A DNA stretch of 64,000 bases. Origin: Myrmaecium sp. VS I D KN 1. Its lineage: Eukaryota > Ascomycota > Dothideomycetes > Valsariales > Valsariaceae. Positions within the stretch are counted from its first letter, which is position 1; the number at the start of each line of letters is the position of its first letter. Under the pieces are notes generated by a model. That model ran no database searches. It was not told the origin of the DNA and saw nothing but the letters and a program-made list of their open reading frames with translations. The stretch spans positions 2,820,609-2,884,608 of the forward strand of contig JADQAV010000002.1 in the NCBI GenBank assembly GCA_019775845.1, in the 5' to 3' direction. The translations under genes and the position numbers were made by a program. This document shows, one piece after another, positions 11,853 through 24,535 of the stretch.

Positions 11853-12917
11853 CGTGAGATCTAACGCAGCTTGCCGCCGTATTCGTGCGTGCCTTTCTGC
11901 GACTTCGGCGGTGGGGTGTTCGCTGAGAGCATCCGATCGGCCCTTGAAATTTGGGACGAGGCAGGGATTGGCGTTCCCGTGCTGTGCACTCCAGCCAGCC
12001 GAGAGGTTCTAGCGCAAGGCTGCACAACACCAGAGGAACCAACTAGTCGATAAGGATATGAGGGCAGTGGAAGAAGAAAAGCATGAAGACACACTATTGG
12101 AATGCAGTCCAAGAGTCGATACTGGAACAGCTGATTCAGCAAGGGATGGCTGAGAGCTGCTGTACTTTATCTTCCTGTCAAAAAGGGCGGTCTGCTTCAG
12201 TAGTAACTACTCCATACTACTTCGGATTTATTCCAGAATTGCACAACGAATAACATCCAGATTTGTTCGCCAGAATAGTAGTTATATAGCAGTTCAAAGG
12301 AAAGAGAGGAGGGTTCGAGAATCATTTTCCGTTAGGAGGAATGGCAAGTGTGTTGTCACGCAAGTGTCAAGGCACTCGTAGCAAGCGAGCCCATTACCAT
12401 AAACTACTTGTAAAGATTGACAAGTCCAGCAAGCTGCTATAGAATCCAAGATTGCTGGTATAAGTGATTCGTAGGAATGGATGTGGGCTTCCGTACCTGG
12501 AAGAGAGGTACCGTCTTCACCGTAGGTAAGTGAACGGCAGACATGACGGAGATGAATTGTTTTACGGCTTTTGCAAGGAATACATCAAGAACCATGTACA
12601 TGTGGAAATCCTGATGTGCTCACCTTCTACAGGAGCAAGCTCATGAATAGTATTTCTTCAACCACGTGCAGCATCATCACCAATGTCTAGGGGTTTCGGA
12701 GGTGGTCGTGAAGGATGTAGTTTTCCTTCTAATCACTTCTTTCTTTTTGGACAAGTGACGTATTGAAGGCTGCCAGGGATCACCCCAAGCCTTCAAAAAG
12801 AGCCATGAAAAACCCATGCAGTGGCAGCCGAGTCCCCATAATGCATTGACTATCGAACACCGTTTAATTGACCGCAACCCTCATCATATTTCCGTCAACA
12901 CAGCCACAGTTCCCAAT
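11853..12917. other. Intergenic region upstream of the Leu3-like gene
   Basis: About 1.07 kb holds the promoter and leader of the Leu3-like gene on the left and the 3' UTR of eL34 on the right. Short overlapping frames near 11860-12140 are probably leader sequence. No defined binding site is claimed. Confidence 0.5.
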
Positions 12918-13567
12918 TTACCGCTTCTTCTGCTGGGACTCCTTGAGCACCTTCTTGACGATCTTCTGCTCCTCAATGAGGAAGGCACGGACGACACGGT
13001 CCTTGACGCAGTTGGCGCAGCGGGAACCACCGTAGGCACGCTGGACGGTCTTCTTGGGGCGGGAGATGTTGGCGTACTCGCGGGGACGGAGGGCGGGAAT
13101 CTGAACGCATTCCAGTTAGCGATGTGATGGGGTGTATATGCCGTGCAGATCTCGAAAAGCCGCGCTCGAAGAACCAGAAGTCACTCGAAGCCATTTCCGT
13201 CCCTCCTTCATCTGCCCATAGCATTCCCCCTCTTCCGACTTCGCTGTGTTTTCATGATCCTCGGACGTTCCGATATCGTGCGAGGCCGAGGTACCACGGG
13301 AGGTATGTGGGAGAACCTACACCAGGGAGCTTGATGCCGCAGTCACCGCACTTCGGCGCGGTACCCTTCTTCTTGATGTGAAGGTACCTGAGCTTGCCGC
13401 CGGGAGTCTTAATCACGCGGACATTGTTGGACTTGGTGTTGTAGGACGCCCTCTTGCGCTGTTAAGCAAATTCAAGTTAGCAAAAGCTGCTGCCTCGGAC
13501 ATTCCACTATCGCAATCAAATCGCGCATGGCCATGCAACGTACGTAGGTGAGACGAGTGTCCGGCAT
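12918..13567 (-). CDS. 60S ribosomal protein eL34
   Basis: Three exons (13567-13544, 13458-13321, 13100-12918) encode a 114-residue, strongly basic protein of the large ribosomal subunit. The sequence [16 protein letters not shown] opens the protein, followed by [20 protein letters not shown] and [20 protein letters not shown], the two CxxC pairs that form the family zinc site, and ends in a Lys-rich helix. Exon 1 is only 24 nt, and the first intron directly follows LTY, as is common for fungal ribosomal protein genes. The second intron (13101-13320, 220 nt) is long for this window; its donor GTAGGT is fixed by the need to restore LPG-IPALRP. The gene is head-to-head with PRP8 across 500 bases. 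Confidence in identity is very high. Confidence 0.97.
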
Positions 13568-14067
13568 CTTGATGGATTGTATGGAGTCGTCTGTCGTAGG
13601 TTGTCGTGTCGGTCGGCGTTGGGGGTCGTCTCGTCAAGTCAAGAGAATATCCAGAGTTGTGTGGGCTTTGGGGTTTCGCTTGGAAATTTTCGCGCTAACT
13701 CAAAACAAGCCGTTGATTACCGGCTCGGGGGGATTTATGTTGTACCGATAGAGAACCGCATCTCTTGGCACTTGGCAGGTCGCCGCAACGACTCCAAGCA
13801 AAAGTTCACGAGGAGCATTCGTGCCATCGCCATCACCGCGCATTGCCACCGCGCACCTCGTGTTCCATTCTCATTGCGCATGAAATCTCTCATCGCATAA
13901 GAGAAGGGGCACACTTCCCACCATCATATTATATCCATTTCCTTGTCATCCACGCCTCAGGACGGGTTTCTCGCGCGAGCGACGCGGTTTACGTCAAGCC
14001 AAGGACGTTGAGCGCCGACTCCAACTCACTATAGCTGACTTTCGTCGGCTTACCTAGAGGCAAAACC
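13568..14067. promoter_or_regulatory. Divergent promoter, eL34 / PRP8
   Basis: Exactly 500 bases separate the start codons of a ribosomal protein gene and the core spliceosome gene, transcribed away from each other. Both promoters and leaders must fit here, so a shared control region is plausible. I do not assign single factor sites. Confidence 0.6.
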
Positions 14068-17000
14068 ATGGCTTCTATACCGCCCCCGCCTGGCTGGGGC
14101 ATTCCTCCTCCTCCACCCGGTGGCGTACCTCCTCCTCCTCCGCCTGGCGCCGCTTCTGCACCTCCGCCGCCCGGATACCGCCCGCCTGTAGACCCTCAAG
14201 CAGCGAAATTCGCCCAGAAGAAGAAAGAATGGCTGCGATCACAACGACAGCGCTTTGGCGAGAAGCGAAAAGCTGGCTTTGTTGAGACACAGAAGGCCGA
14301 TATGCCGCCAGAGCATCTACGGAAGATTGTGAAAGATATCGGAGACGTTTCTCAAAAGAAGTTCAGTAGCGACAAGCGGAGCTATCTGGGCGCGTTGAAA
14401 TTCATGCCACATGCAGTCCTCAAGTTGCTTGAGAATATGCCGATGCCCTGGGAGTCCACGCGAGAGGTTAAAGTGCTATATCATGTTAATGGTTGCTTAA
14501 CTCTCGTGAACGAGCTTCCGCGCGTTATTGAGCCGGTCTTTCACGCGCAATGGGCGACAATGTGGGTATGCATGCGACGGGAGAAGAGCGACCGGAGGCA
14601 TTTCAAGCGCATGAGATTCCCTCCGTTCGATGACGAAGAACCGCCCCTGTCCTGGTCAGAGAACATCGAGGATGTGGAGCCCCTGGAGCCCATTCAGATG
14701 GAGTTGGATGAGAATGAGGACGCGCCTGTTTACGACTGGTTTTACGAACACCGACCTCTCCTCGATACCCCACATGTCAACGGGCCGAGCTACAAGACGT
14801 GGAATCTGACCCTCCCGCAGATGGCCACATTGTACCGCCTTAGTCGTCCCCTTTTGAGCGATGTCGTTGACCCGAACTATTTCCACATGTTTGACCTAAA
14901 CAGCTTCTTCACCGCTAAAGCTCTGAATGTTGCAATCCCTGGAGGCCCTAGGTTTGAACCGCTTTATAAGGACATCGATCCGAACGACGAGGACTTCGGC
15001 GAGTTCAACGCGATTGATCGCATTATTTTCCGCTCGCCCATCCGGACAGAATACCGCGTCTCCTTTCCATTCCTCTACAATTCCCTCCCTCGAAGTGTGA
15101 GGATTGCCTGGTATTCTTACCCTCAAGTGGTGTACGTACGCACCGAAGACCCAGATCTCCCCGCTTTCTACTTCGACCCCGTAATAAACCCCATCTCTTC
15201 GCGATCTGTGGCGCCCACAAACATATCCGTCAGCCACGAAGATGAGATCTTCGGAGATCAAGACCAGGATGATGAATTTGAGCTTCCAGGAAATTTGGAG
15301 CCATTCCTTGCGGATGAAGAATTATACACCGAAGACACTGCATCGGCTATCGCGCTCTGGTGGGCACCCTACCCATTCGACAGGAGGTCTGGGCGGATGG
15401 TGAGGGCCCAGGACGTACCCCTGGTTAAGCAGTGGTATCTCGAGCATGTCCCTCAAGGCCAGCCTGTCAAAGTTCGCGTCTCTTATCAGAAGCTCCTGAA
15501 GACATACGTTCTGAACGAGCTTCACAAAAAGCCGCCAAAGGCACAGAACAAGCAGAACCTTCTTCGATCCCTCAAGCAAACCAAGTTTTTCCAGCAGACT
15601 ACAATTGACTGGGTTGAAGCTGGTCTTCAGGTCTGTAGGCAAGGCTTTAACATGCTCAACCTTCTCATTCACCGGAAGAACCTCACGTATCTTCACTTGG
15701 ACTATAACTTCAATCTGAAGCCTATCAAGACTCTGACTACCAAAGAGCGGAAGAAGTCCCGCTTCGGAAATGCGTTCCACCTGATGCGCGAGATCCTCAG
15801 ACTGACGAAACTCATTGTTGATGCTCAAGTTCAGTATCGCCTTGGCAATATTGACGCCTTCCAGCTTGCAGACGGCATCCTGTACGCATTCAATCATGTC
15901 GGCCAGCTCACAGGAATGTATCGCTACAAATACAAACTTATGCACCAAATTCGCTCCTGCAAGGATTTGAAGCACTTGATCTACTATCGCTTTAACTCCG
16001 GCCCGGTAGGCAAGGGTCCTGGTTGCGGTTTCTGGGCGCCGGCGTGGAGAGTATGGCTATTCTTTATGAGAGGAATCATCCCGCTCCTCGAGCGCTGGTT
16101 GGGGAACCTGCTATCTAGGCAGTTCGAAGGTCGCCACAGCAAAGGAGTTGCAAAAACGGTGACGAAACAGCGCGTTGATTCTCACTTCGATTTGGAGCTC
16201 CGTGCTTCCGTCATGGCTGATCTCATGGACATGATGCCTGAAGGTATCAAGCAGAACAAAGTCAACACTGTTCTGCAGCATCTCTCCGAAGCTTGGCGTT
16301 GCTGGAAGAGTAATATACCATGGAAGGTTCCGGGATTGCCTGCACCCATCGAAAATATCATCCTTCGTTATGTGAAGAGCAAGGCTGACTGGTGGATTTC
16401 GGTGGCACACTACAATCGGGAGAGAATTCGACGAGGTGCTACTGTTGACAAGACGGTAGCAAAGAAAAACCTGGGCCGGCTGACCCGTCTCTGGCTTAAG
16501 GCTGAGCAAGAGAGGCAACACAACTACATGAAGGACGGCCCTTACGTGTCTTCCGAGGAGGCGGTGGCTATCTACACGACCACGGTTCATTGGCTCGAGT
16601 CCAGGAAGTTCCAGCCCATCCCATTCCCTAGCGTTTCCTACAAGCATGATACCAAGATCCTTATCTTGGCTTTGGAGCGTCTTCGGGAAGCATACTCCGT
16701 CAAGGGTCGTCTGAACCAAAGCCAAAGAGAAGAACTTGCTCTTATCGAACAGGCTTATGACTCTCCCGGTACAACCTTAGCGAGGATCAAGCGCTTCTTG
16801 CTCACCCAGCGTGCCTTCAAGGAAGTAGGTATCGATATGAATGATAACTACAGCAGCATCAACCCTGTGTACGATATCGAACCTATGGAGAAAATCACAG
16901 ATGCCTACCTTGATCAGTATTTGTGGTACCAGGCGGATCAGCGCCACCTTTTCCCCGCGTGGATCAAACCTTCCGATACCGAAGTCCCTCCTCTCCTCGT

Positions 17001-20000
17001 CTACAAATGGGCTCAGGGTATCAACAACCTCGACAAAGTCTGGGAGTACCAGGATGGTGAATGCAACGTCATGATCGAGACCCAGCTCTCCAAGGTATAC
17101 GAGAAGATCGACCTGACTTTGCTCAACCGTCTACTTCGGCTTATCATGGATCATAATTTGGCCGATTATATCACCGCGAAGAACAACGTCCAGCTAAACT
17201 ACAAAGATATGAACCACACGAACAGTTATGGCATGATCCGTGGTCTCCAGTTCTCTGCATTCGTCTTCCAATATTACGGATTGGTCATTGATTTGCTCCT
17301 GCTCGGTCTGCAGCGAGCTAGTGAAATCGCTGGGCCACCCAATAGCCCGAACGACTTTCTCCAATTCCGTGATCGAGCTACTGAGACCAAGCACCCAATA
17401 CGCTTGTATACAAGGTACATTGATCGGATTTGGGTCTTCTTCCGCTTTACTGCGGATGAATCCAAGGATCTCATCCAACGTTTCCTCACCGAACAACCTG
17501 ATCCCAACTTTGAGAATGTCATCGGTTACAGGAATAAGAAGTGCTGGCCCAGAGATTCTCGGATGCGCTTGATGCGGCATGACGTTAATCTTGGACGTGC
17601 AGTATTCTGGGACCTGAAGAATCGCTTGCCGCGCTCAGTGACAACCATCGAATGGGACGATACCTTCGCCAGTGTTTACAGCGCGGACAATCCGAACCTC
17701 CTTTTCTCTATGTGTGGGTTCGAAGTCCGTATCCTACCGAAGATTCGGAATCTCAGCGACGAGTTCCCGGTTAAGGACAGCGTTTGGTCTTTGGTCGATA
17801 ACACTACCAAGGAGCGTACCGCTCATGCATTCCTGCAGGTGACCGAAGAAGACATCCAGAAATTTAACAACCGCATCAGGCAGATCCTTATGTCTTCTGG
17901 TTCTACCACCTTCACTAAGATCGCGAACAAGTGGAACACTAGCTTGATCGCTCTCTTCACATATTATCGTGAGGCAGCTGTCTCCACCGTAAATCTGCTC
18001 GATACGATTGTCAAGTGTGAAACCAAGATTCAGACTCGTGTCAAGATAGGTCTGAACTCCAAGATGCCTTCTCGTTTCCCGCCTGCTGTGTTCTATACGC
18101 CCAAGGAGCTTGGTGGTCTGGGCATGATTTCAGGCTCACACATCCTTATCCCTGCGAGTGATAAGCGATGGTCGAAGCAGACCGATACTGGTGTGACACA
18201 CTATCGTGCCGGAATGTCACATGACGAGGAGACGCTGATTCCAAACATCTTCCGGTATATCATTCCGTGGGAATCTGAGTTCATCGATTCACAGCGCGTA
18301 TGGATGGAATACTCGCAAAAGCGTATGGAAGCGAATCAGCAGAATCGCCGATTAACCCTTGAAGATTTGGAGGATAGTTGGGATCGTGGTCTACCTCGTA
18401 TCAATACTCTTTTCCAAAAGGATAGGAGCACTCTCTCTTTCGACAAGGGCTTCCGCGCTCGCACGGAGTTCAAGATTTACCAGCATTTGAAGAGCAATCC
18501 TTTCTGGTGGACAAGTCAGCGCCATGACGGCAAGCTTTGGAACCTCAACGCTTACCGGACGGATGTGATTCAGGCTCTTGGTGGTGTTGAGACCATTCTT
18601 GAACATACACTCTTCAAAGCTACTGCTTTTCCATCATGGGAAGGTCTCTTCTGGGAGAAAGCGAGTGGCTTTGAAGAGTCTATGAAGTTCAAGAAGCTCA
18701 CCAATGCTCAGCGTTCCGGTCTGAACCAAATCCCCAACCGTCGTTTCACGCTGTGGTGGTCACCGACCATCAACCGGGCGAACGTCTATGTTGGTTTCCA
18801 AGTTCAGTTGGATTTGACTGGCATTTTCTTGCATGGCAAAATCCCGACCCTGAAGATCTCGCTGATTCAAATCTTCCGTGCCCATCTGTGGCAGAAGATT
18901 CACGAGTCAGTTGTGATGGATCTTTGCCAAGTCTTCGACCAGGAATTGGAGGCACTTGGGATCGAAACCGTTCAGAAGGAAACCATTCATCCCAGAAAGT
19001 CTTACAAGATGAACAGCTCATGTGCCGATATCCTTCTCTTTGCCAGCCACAAGTGGAGCGTTTCGCCTCCTTCGCTGTTGTATGACACGAAGGACACTAT
19101 GAGTGCTACCACTACGAACAAATTCTGGATCGATGTCCAGCTGAGGTATGGTGATTATGATTCTCATGATATCGAGCGTTATGTTCGCGCCAAATACCTC
19201 GATTACACTACCGACAGCATGAGCATCTACCCCTCAGCTACCGGGCTTATGATTGCAATTGATCTTGCCTACAACCTCTACTCCGCTTATGGGCAGTACT
19301 TCCCTGGTCTCAAGCAGCTCGTTCAGCAGGCAATGGCCAAGATCATGAAGGCCAACCCGGCTCTCTATGTTCTTCGTGAACGTATACGGAAGGGTCTCCA
19401 GCTATATGCTTCAGAGAGCAATCAAGAATTCCTTAACTCCCAGAACTACTCGGAGTTGTTCAGTAACCAGATCCAACTCTTCATCGACGACACTAACGTC
19501 TACCGTGTCACCATTCATAAGACCTTCGAGGGCAATCTGACCACCAAACCTATCAACGGCGCTATCTTCATCTTCAATCCCCGCACAGGTCAGCTTTTCC
19601 TCAAAATCATTCACACAAGCGTGTGGGCAGGCCAAAAGCGTCTTGGTCAGTTGGCGAAATGGAAAACTGCTGAGGAGGTTGCTGCGCTTATCCGGTCTTT
19701 GCCGGTTGAAGAGCAACCCAAACAGCTCATTGTCACGCGGAAGGGTTTGCTCGATCCTCTGGAGGTTCACCTGCTCGATTTCCCCAACATCTCAATCCGT
19801 GCTTCCGAGCTGCAGCTACCCTTCCAAGCTGCCATGAAGGTTGAGAAGCTTGGAGACATGATTTTGCGCGCCACAGAGCCCCAAATGGTTTTGTTCAATC
19901 TTTATGACGAGTGGCTGAAGACTATTTCCTCATACACCGCCTTTTCTAGGTTGATCCTCATTCTTCGTGCTCTCCACGTTAACCAGGACAAGACGAAGCT

Positions 20001-21156
20001 GATCCTACGCCCGGACAAGAATGTCATTACCCAGGAACATCATATATGGCCAACTCTAACTGATGAAGACTGGATCAAGGTGGAAGTGCAGCTTCGCGAC
20101 CTCATTCTCAACGACTATGGCAAGAAGAACAATGTCAACACTTCCAGCTTGACCAGCAGCGAAGTACGGGATATCATTCTTGGTATGGAGATCAGCGCGC
20201 CATCTATGCAGCGTCAACAGGCAGCCGAAATCGAGAAGCAGCAGCAGGAGCAACAGCAACTCACTGCTGTCACAACGAAGACGCAGAACGTCCATGGCGA
20301 GGACATCATTGTTACGACGACGTCTCAGTACGAACAGGCATCGTTCGCCTCCAAAACTGAATGGCGGACTCGCGCGATCGCCACATCAAACCTGCGTACG
20401 CGTGCTAACAACATCTACATTTCGTCCGACGACATCCGCGAGAATGACCACTACACATACGTCATGCCAAAGAATATCCTCAAGCGCTTCATCACTATTG
20501 CCGATCTCCGTGTTCAGGTGGCCGGTTACCTTTACGGATCCTCCCCGCCAGACAATGATCAAGTCAAGGAAATTCGCACCATTGTCATGATTCCGCAAGT
20601 CGGAAACACCCGCGATGTGCAACTTCCTCAGAACCTCCCCGAGCACGAGTACCTTGCGGGAATGGAACCTTTGGGTATCATCCATACCATGTCTGGTAAT
20701 GAGCCTCCCTACATGACCGCCGTGGACGTGACCCAACATGCTCGCCTGATGAACGCCCATAGCTCTTGGGATAAGAAAACTGTGACGATGACGGTGTCGT
20801 TCACGCCAGGCTCCGTCTCCCTTGCCGCGTGGGCGTTGACGCCGCAGGGCTACAAATGGGGCGTGGAAAACAAAGATCTCACGTCGGATCAGCCTGCAGG
20901 GTTCAGCACTGCTTTTGGTGAGAAGTGCCAGCTGCTCCTCTCTGACAGGATTCGCGGCTACTTCCTGGTTCCCGAAAACAACGTGTGGAACTACAGCTTC
21001 ATGGGCTCGAGCTTCGGGAACGTTGAGAAGAAGCCCGTCCCGGTCAAGATCGATACGCCGCTCCGGTTCTATGATGATCAGCACCGCCCGCTGCATTTCC
21101 AGAATTTCGCCGAGTTGGAGGATATCTGGGTCGATCGACAGGACAACTTTGCATAA
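14068..21156 (+). CDS. prp8: Pre-mRNA-splicing factor 8 (PRP8), U5 snRNP scaffold
   Basis: A single uninterrupted frame of 2362 residues, the normal size for PRP8, which scaffolds the catalytic core of the spliceosome and contacts U5 and U6 snRNA and both splice sites. The N terminus is proline-rich ([16 protein letters not shown]). The PRO8NT region follows ([20 protein letters not shown], about residues 53-210). Then come the PROCN/reverse-transcriptase-like core (for example [17 protein letters not shown]), the U5- and U6-contact regions, the RNase H-like domain IV ([20 protein letters not shown]) and a C-terminal MPN/Jab1-like domain ([30 protein letters not shown]) ending [13 protein letters not shown]. 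Domain borders are approximate and come from family knowledge. No intron and no intein insertion interrupts the frame, which is notable because many fungi carry an intein in PRP8. Confidence 0.99.
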   Translation: MASIPPPPGWGIPPPPPGGVPPPPPPGAASAPPPPGYRPPVDPQAAKFAQKKKEWLRSQRQRFGEKRKAGFVETQKADMPPEHLRKIVKDIGDVSQKKFSSDKRSYLGALKFMPHAVLKLLENMPMPWESTREVKVLYHVNGCLTLVNELPRVIEPVFHAQWATMWVCMRREKSDRRHFKRMRFPPFDDEEPPLSWSENIEDVEPLEPIQMELDENEDAPVYDWFYEHRPLLDTPHVNGPSYKTWNLTLPQMATLYRLSRPLLSDVVDPNYFHMFDLNSFFTAKALNVAIPGGPRFEPLYKDIDPNDEDFGEFNAIDRIIFRSPIRTEYRVSFPFLYNSLPRSVRIAWYSYPQVVYVRTEDPDLPAFYFDPVINPISSRSVAPTNISVSHEDEIFGDQDQDDEFELPGNLEPFLADEELYTEDTASAIALWWAPYPFDRRSGRMVRAQDVPLVKQWYLEHVPQGQPVKVRVSYQKLLKTYVLNELHKKPPKAQNKQNLLRSLKQTKFFQQTTIDWVEAGLQVCRQGFNMLNLLIHRKNLTYLHLDYNFNLKPIKTLTTKERKKSRFGNAFHLMREILRLTKLIVDAQVQYRLGNIDAFQLADGILYAFNHVGQLTGMYRYKYKLMHQIRSCKDLKHLIYYRFNSGPVGKGPGCGFWAPAWRVWLFFMRGIIPLLERWLGNLLSRQFEGRHSKGVAKTVTKQRVDSHFDLELRASVMADLMDMMPEGIKQNKVNTVLQHLSEAWRCWKSNIPWKVPGLPAPIENIILRYVKSKADWWISVAHYNRERIRRGATVDKTVAKKNLGRLTRLWLKAEQERQHNYMKDGPYVSSEEAVAIYTTTVHWLESRKFQPIPFPSVSYKHDTKILILALERLREAYSVKGRLNQSQREELALIEQAYDSPGTTLARIKRFLLTQRAFKEVGIDMNDNYSSINPVYDIEPMEKITDAYLDQYLWYQADQRHLFPAWIKPSDTEVPPLLVYKWAQGINNLDKVWEYQDGECNVMIETQLSKVYEKIDLTLLNRLLRLIMDHNLADYITAKNNVQLNYKDMNHTNSYGMIRGLQFSAFVFQYYGLVIDLLLLGLQRASEIAGPPNSPNDFLQFRDRATETKHPIRLYTRYIDRIWVFFRFTADESKDLIQRFLTEQPDPNFENVIGYRNKKCWPRDSRMRLMRHDVNLGRAVFWDLKNRLPRSVTTIEWDDTFASVYSADNPNLLFSMCGFEVRILPKIRNLSDEFPVKDSVWSLVDNTTKERTAHAFLQVTEEDIQKFNNRIRQILMSSGSTTFTKIANKWNTSLIALFTYYREAAVSTVNLLDTIVKCETKIQTRVKIGLNSKMPSRFPPAVFYTPKELGGLGMISGSHILIPASDKRWSKQTDTGVTHYRAGMSHDEETLIPNIFRYIIPWESEFIDSQRVWMEYSQKRMEANQQNRRLTLEDLEDSWDRGLPRINTLFQKDRSTLSFDKGFRARTEFKIYQHLKSNPFWWTSQRHDGKLWNLNAYRTDVIQALGGVETILEHTLFKATAFPSWEGLFWEKASGFEESMKFKKLTNAQRSGLNQIPNRRFTLWWSPTINRANVYVGFQVQLDLTGIFLHGKIPTLKISLIQIFRAHLWQKIHESVVMDLCQVFDQELEALGIETVQKETIHPRKSYKMNSSCADILLFASHKWSVSPPSLLYDTKDTMSATTTNKFWIDVQLRYGDYDSHDIERYVRAKYLDYTTDSMSIYPSATGLMIAIDLAYNLYSAYGQYFPGLKQLVQQAMAKIMKANPALYVLRERIRKGLQLYASESNQEFLNSQNYSELFSNQIQLFIDDTNVYRVTIHKTFEGNLTTKPINGAIFIFNPRTGQLFLKIIHTSVWAGQKRLGQLAKWKTAEEVAALIRSLPVEEQPKQLIVTRKGLLDPLEVHLLDFPNISIRASELQLPFQAAMKVEKLGDMILRATEPQMVLFNLYDEWLKTISSYTAFSRLILILRALHVNQDKTKLILRPDKNVITQEHHIWPTLTDEDWIKVEVQLRDLILNDYGKKNNVNTSSLTSSEVRDIILGMEISAPSMQRQQAAEIEKQQQEQQQLTAVTTKTQNVHGEDIIVTTTSQYEQASFASKTEWRTRAIATSNLRTRANNIYISSDDIRENDHYTYVMPKNILKRFITIADLRVQVAGYLYGSSPPDNDQVKEIRTIVMIPQVGNTRDVQLPQNLPEHEYLAGMEPLGIIHTMSGNEPPYMTAVDVTQHARLMNAHSSWDKKTVTMTVSFTPGSVSLAAWALTPQGYKWGVENKDLTSDQPAGFSTAFGEKCQLLLSDRIRGYFLVPENNVWNYSFMGSSFGNVEKKPVPVKIDTPLRFYDDQHRPLHFQNFAELEDIWVDRQDNFA

Positions 21157-21223
21157 ACATATTATGGCGCGCTAGGATGTCATGGCGGCTATGAGTCGAG
21201 TCAATTGATGATGATGTGGATCC

Positions 21224-21227
<4 letters not shown>

Positions 21228-21254
<27 letters not shown>
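21228..21254. repeat. Poly-T run of 27 bases
   Basis: An unbroken run of T lies about 70 bases after the PRP8 stop codon, in its presumed 3' UTR. It is a simple slippage-prone tract. Confidence 0.9.
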
Positions 21255-21536
21255 GCTTGGTTCTGGCGTCTGGTTGGAAGCTACGGACGGATTTTGTAGC
21301 AGTGGCATTCTCTGTGGGGGGGGGATCTGAGGTTATGGAATTCGTGCAATGTATTATAAAGATTGAATTGGAAGTATATATATAGCATCTCTCTTCCCTT
21401 TCCTGTCCTTTCTGATCTGTGATGATATGGTATATATGATGTGAAATCGATGCAAAAGTGATGACCACCGCATAAAGGGCCCCCCTTTTCTGGAGGAGGC
21501 TTGTCTCTCTCCCTCCACCCGAACACGCTTCTTTTC

Positions 21537-21956
21537 TTAATACAACCGCCTCCTCTTGCTCTCCTCCGTCCGCTCCAGCAACAGCCGCTCGGGATGGAAG
21601 GCCCTCATCGCCCGCTCCGCAATCTCCGGGTGCAGCACGGGTGACGGGACATATCTGGAGTTGAACTCTTTGACTGCATCAAGACGCGGTTAGAAGACGA
21701 CGGCGATTACTTGGGTTATATATCGAACGAGGTAGTCCGCATGTTTTTTTTTCTACTTTCCATCCGGTGAAGGGGGGAAAGAAAACGCCTTGGGGGAGGG
21801 AATGCAGATCCATCCCCCCTTATCCGCGAAAGGGGAAGACGAATAACGAACATACCTTTCCCCTTCTTCCCCTTCCCAGCCTTCGGATCCGGAACCGCGA
21901 GGACGAGATCCCCCCGCGTGGTCGTCTGGCGGATGGCGGTGGATGGAGATGTTCCG

Positions 21957-21988
<32 letters not shown>

Positions 21989-22117
21989 CGTTGTCGTCGT
22001 TGGCGTTATCTTTTCGGGCGGCTGGAGCGGACCTTTTGGACGAAGCGAGTGTGATTTTGTCGCTGTTGGTGAGGCGGTGCTGGTGTTCGTATTGGAGGAG
22101 GACGATGAGGACGGCAT
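21537..22117 (-). CDS. Small conserved-looking protein, function unknown
   Basis: Two exons (22117-21856 and 21673-21537) joined over a 182-nt GT-AG intron encode 132 residues. I do not recognise the family. The first 30 residues and residues 37-65 are Ser/Thr-rich, including a repeated Ser-Thr stretch encoded by a GTGCTC hexamer array. After this comes a compact segment, TRGDLVLAVPDPKAGKGKKG. Across the splice it continues as VKEFNSRYVPSPVLHPEIAE, then a basic helix ending ESKRRRLY. Splice phases match (phase 1 on both sides) and the second exon reads as good protein, which supports a real gene. It lies convergent to PRP8. A nuclear location is possible from the basic tail, but that is only inference. 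Confidence 0.65.
21961..21990. repeat. GTGCTC hexamer microsatellite in coding sequence
   Basis: Four to five copies of the hexamer (read on the plus strand) encode alternating Ser-Thr in the small unknown protein. Copy number is likely to vary between strains. Confidence 0.8.
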
Positions 22118-22705
22118 TTGCTGTTTTTACTTTATTTTTTAGTATTATTTCTTCTCCTTCTCTTTCGAATTCAAGAATTTTTCTTCGGATTTTGTATCCT
22201 GTTTCTTCTCCCTTTTCCCCGATACGATACGTTTCCCCCTTCAGCTTTTTTTTTCGGGTGGTGGAGATGGTTTCGGCGAGTTTTCTGATCTTTATCTTGA
22301 CTTCTTATTGATTTCTTTCTTGTTTTTTTGATATGGCAGGATAAAAGTGATAGGTAGTGTACATAGGTAGCAGAGGATCGTACGAGAAGGATCATTAGAT
22401 GGTTTACGGGCGCGGAAGGGAAAGAAAGAAAGATGGAAAAGGGGGGTTGTTACGTGTAATATATCATGACATTCGCTGATTGGTTGGCTGATTTGTAACT
22501 GTGAGTAATAAATGTACGGTATTTCTGGTGGACGTCTCCTAATTTTCTAATGAGTATTGTGAATGTGGAGAGTCAAATATATCAAGTAAGCATATAATCA
22601 CTAAAATGCTCAAGGCAGAATGGATAAGATCTCAGGCTAAACCGGTATGGATTTCTTCGAATTGGATCACTATAGTCCCCTACACCGACCTAAGACAAAC
22701 GCCTT
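22118..22705. other. Intergenic region, no gene seen
   Basis: About 590 T-rich bases lie between the start of the small unknown gene and the 3' end of the peptidase gene. They presumably hold the former's promoter and the latter's 3' UTR. Confidence 0.5.
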
Positions 22706-24535
22706 TCACGTAGCCTTCTTCTGCTCATTCCACTCTGCAATGTAACAATTAGTAAAAGACCCTTGTCAGACGGCACATCTAGCTCAAAAGCAGTGTGTAC
22801 CACATACCTTTCACCCACTGCACAACAAACTCGCGCTCCGCCTTCTGGGCCGCCGCAATCCGCTTCGGGGGCAAGGCAGGCGTCGTCTCGTTCGGGAACA
22901 ACCCATTCTCATCCCAATGATGAACCGCATCGGGGATGAGGATGACAGGCTCATCAACGGTGCTTCGTCGCGGGCGCGCGGTCGAGGCGAGCGGGGTGGC
23001 TTCGCGCCAGGGGTCCGCCTGGCCGCCGATGATGGCGAGGCGGGGGTAGCGGATGTTAAAGCCGCCGTACTTGTTGATGTTGCTGACGTTGGAGGGGGTG
23101 GTGATGCCGAAGGCTTCGCGGCAGATGATGGAGGTGTAGGGGAGGTCGATGGTGCGGGAGAGGAGGGGCGGGATGGAGGGCGGGGTGTCGCCGGTTTGGA
23201 GGTAGCCCCATTCGGTGCAGTATTGGTAGGGCCAGGGGCGCCAGTCTTGGGAGAGGTCGTCGGCTTGGTACTGCGTGCTGTTGAAGGTGTCGAAGCAGCT
23301 GTCCTGGTTGGTTGGGCAGGCTGAGGAGGTGGTGAGGTTGACGTAACCGATGAAGTTGAGGAACCTGGCGACGAGCACTTGGTTGGAGCCGTAGCCGGCG
23401 GAGCGGACGTAGTCTTCTACTTGTGGCTGAAGCTCATATGTAGCTGGATATACAATGTCGTTGGTTGTGATGTTGCTGCAATAATACCAGAACGACGGGT
23501 CGCTGACTTCGGGATCCCAACTGCGGATCAATCAGCAAACTGCTATGCCAGTAAAAGTTCAAGGTCCTCACTTAGTGCTTTGCCAGCCATAGATACCGTT
23601 GGTCAGTTGGTTTGCGAAGTCCTGCGTATGCGTAATTCCTCCCAAGCCAAATGCCTCCTTGAGCTCCTCAATGCGGCTTTCATTCTTCTTCAGGAGGATG
23701 CTGTCGACAATATGGATCAGCTTCTGCTGAGTATGGACACACTCCTGAGGACCATGCTTCCTGATCGGCTCGAAATACTGCCAGTAGTCGTAAATGGCCT
23801 CCGTCACCCCTGAGGATGATATGGCGCCCCAGAAAATGTCGGGATACTCGACTCGGGCGAATGCCGCAAAAGCGCCTGCATAGGAACCGCCGTAAATGAT
23901 CCACGGCACGTTCGGCGCAGTAAGGTCGTCCTCCACTCCCGCAAACGTGGCATGCTGCGCGAAGTAAGCTGTATCCGCCAGGGCTTGCTCCGTGGTCAAG
24001 TACCGAAGATTTTGTGTCGACAGATCCGGGACGGGGAAGCTCTGGCCGTAATACCGATGTTCCAGAATTATGCCTAGGCCACCGGTCGCTTTGGCAAGTT
24101 GATAGACAATCCCCTTCTGAAGGTAAGGCAGCCTTTCTTCACCATCCGCCTCGCCAGACGCAAGCACAATGACCGGTCCGCCCTTTTTATAGTAGGTCGC
24201 ATCGAACCAGTAACGGAGATCGAAGGTACCATTCAGATGCGGCTCATACTTGGACTCACTGTAAAAATGATCGATGGGCACGGCTAAGGTGTGCGCCGGA
24301 TAGAGCAAGGTAGGATCGGTATCGCGCCGCTGCAGCGCTTGGGATCGACGAGCTTGGATCTTCGCCGTGTCAACACTCCCAAACAACGGCAAAGCGACAA
24401 GGAATCCGTAGGAGAGAAGGAAGTCTGCTTCCGGTCACTCACCGATCTCCGGAGCATTTCCACGGTCGATGACGCTGCCGCTGCGCATGGTGCCACGAGC
24501 TGGAGCGCATACAGCGCGGCTGCGAGAACTTTCAT
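22706..24535 (-). CDS. Secreted serine peptidase, family S28 (prolyl peptidase type)
   Basis: Four exons (24535-24443, about 24359-23572, 23520-22808, 22734-22706) give about 540 residues. S28 enzymes cleave after proline from peptide ends and in fungi are secreted, often acid-active. The nucleophile Ser is in YGGSYAGAF, preceded by the hallmark ILEHRYYGQS. The Asp is in GGQADPWREAT and the His in DAVHHWD. Several N-glycosylation sites occur (NGTF, NITT, NLTT, NSTQ, NVSN). The first 22 residues form a signal peptide, MKVLAAALYALQLVAPCAAA. The last intron leaves a 29-nt final exon reading EWNEQKKAT. The uncertain point is the intron 1 acceptor. From the consensus donor GTGAGT two in-frame acceptors exist, before IQARRSQ or eight codons later before RRDTDP, and neither has a good pyrimidine tract. 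The catalytic part is unaffected. Confidence 0.9.

Noticed and set aside
13101-13320. Possible snoRNA in the long second intron of eL34
   Set aside because: Ribosomal protein introns often host box C/D RNAs, but no good RTGATGA with a matching CTGA near the ends was seen on the gene strand.
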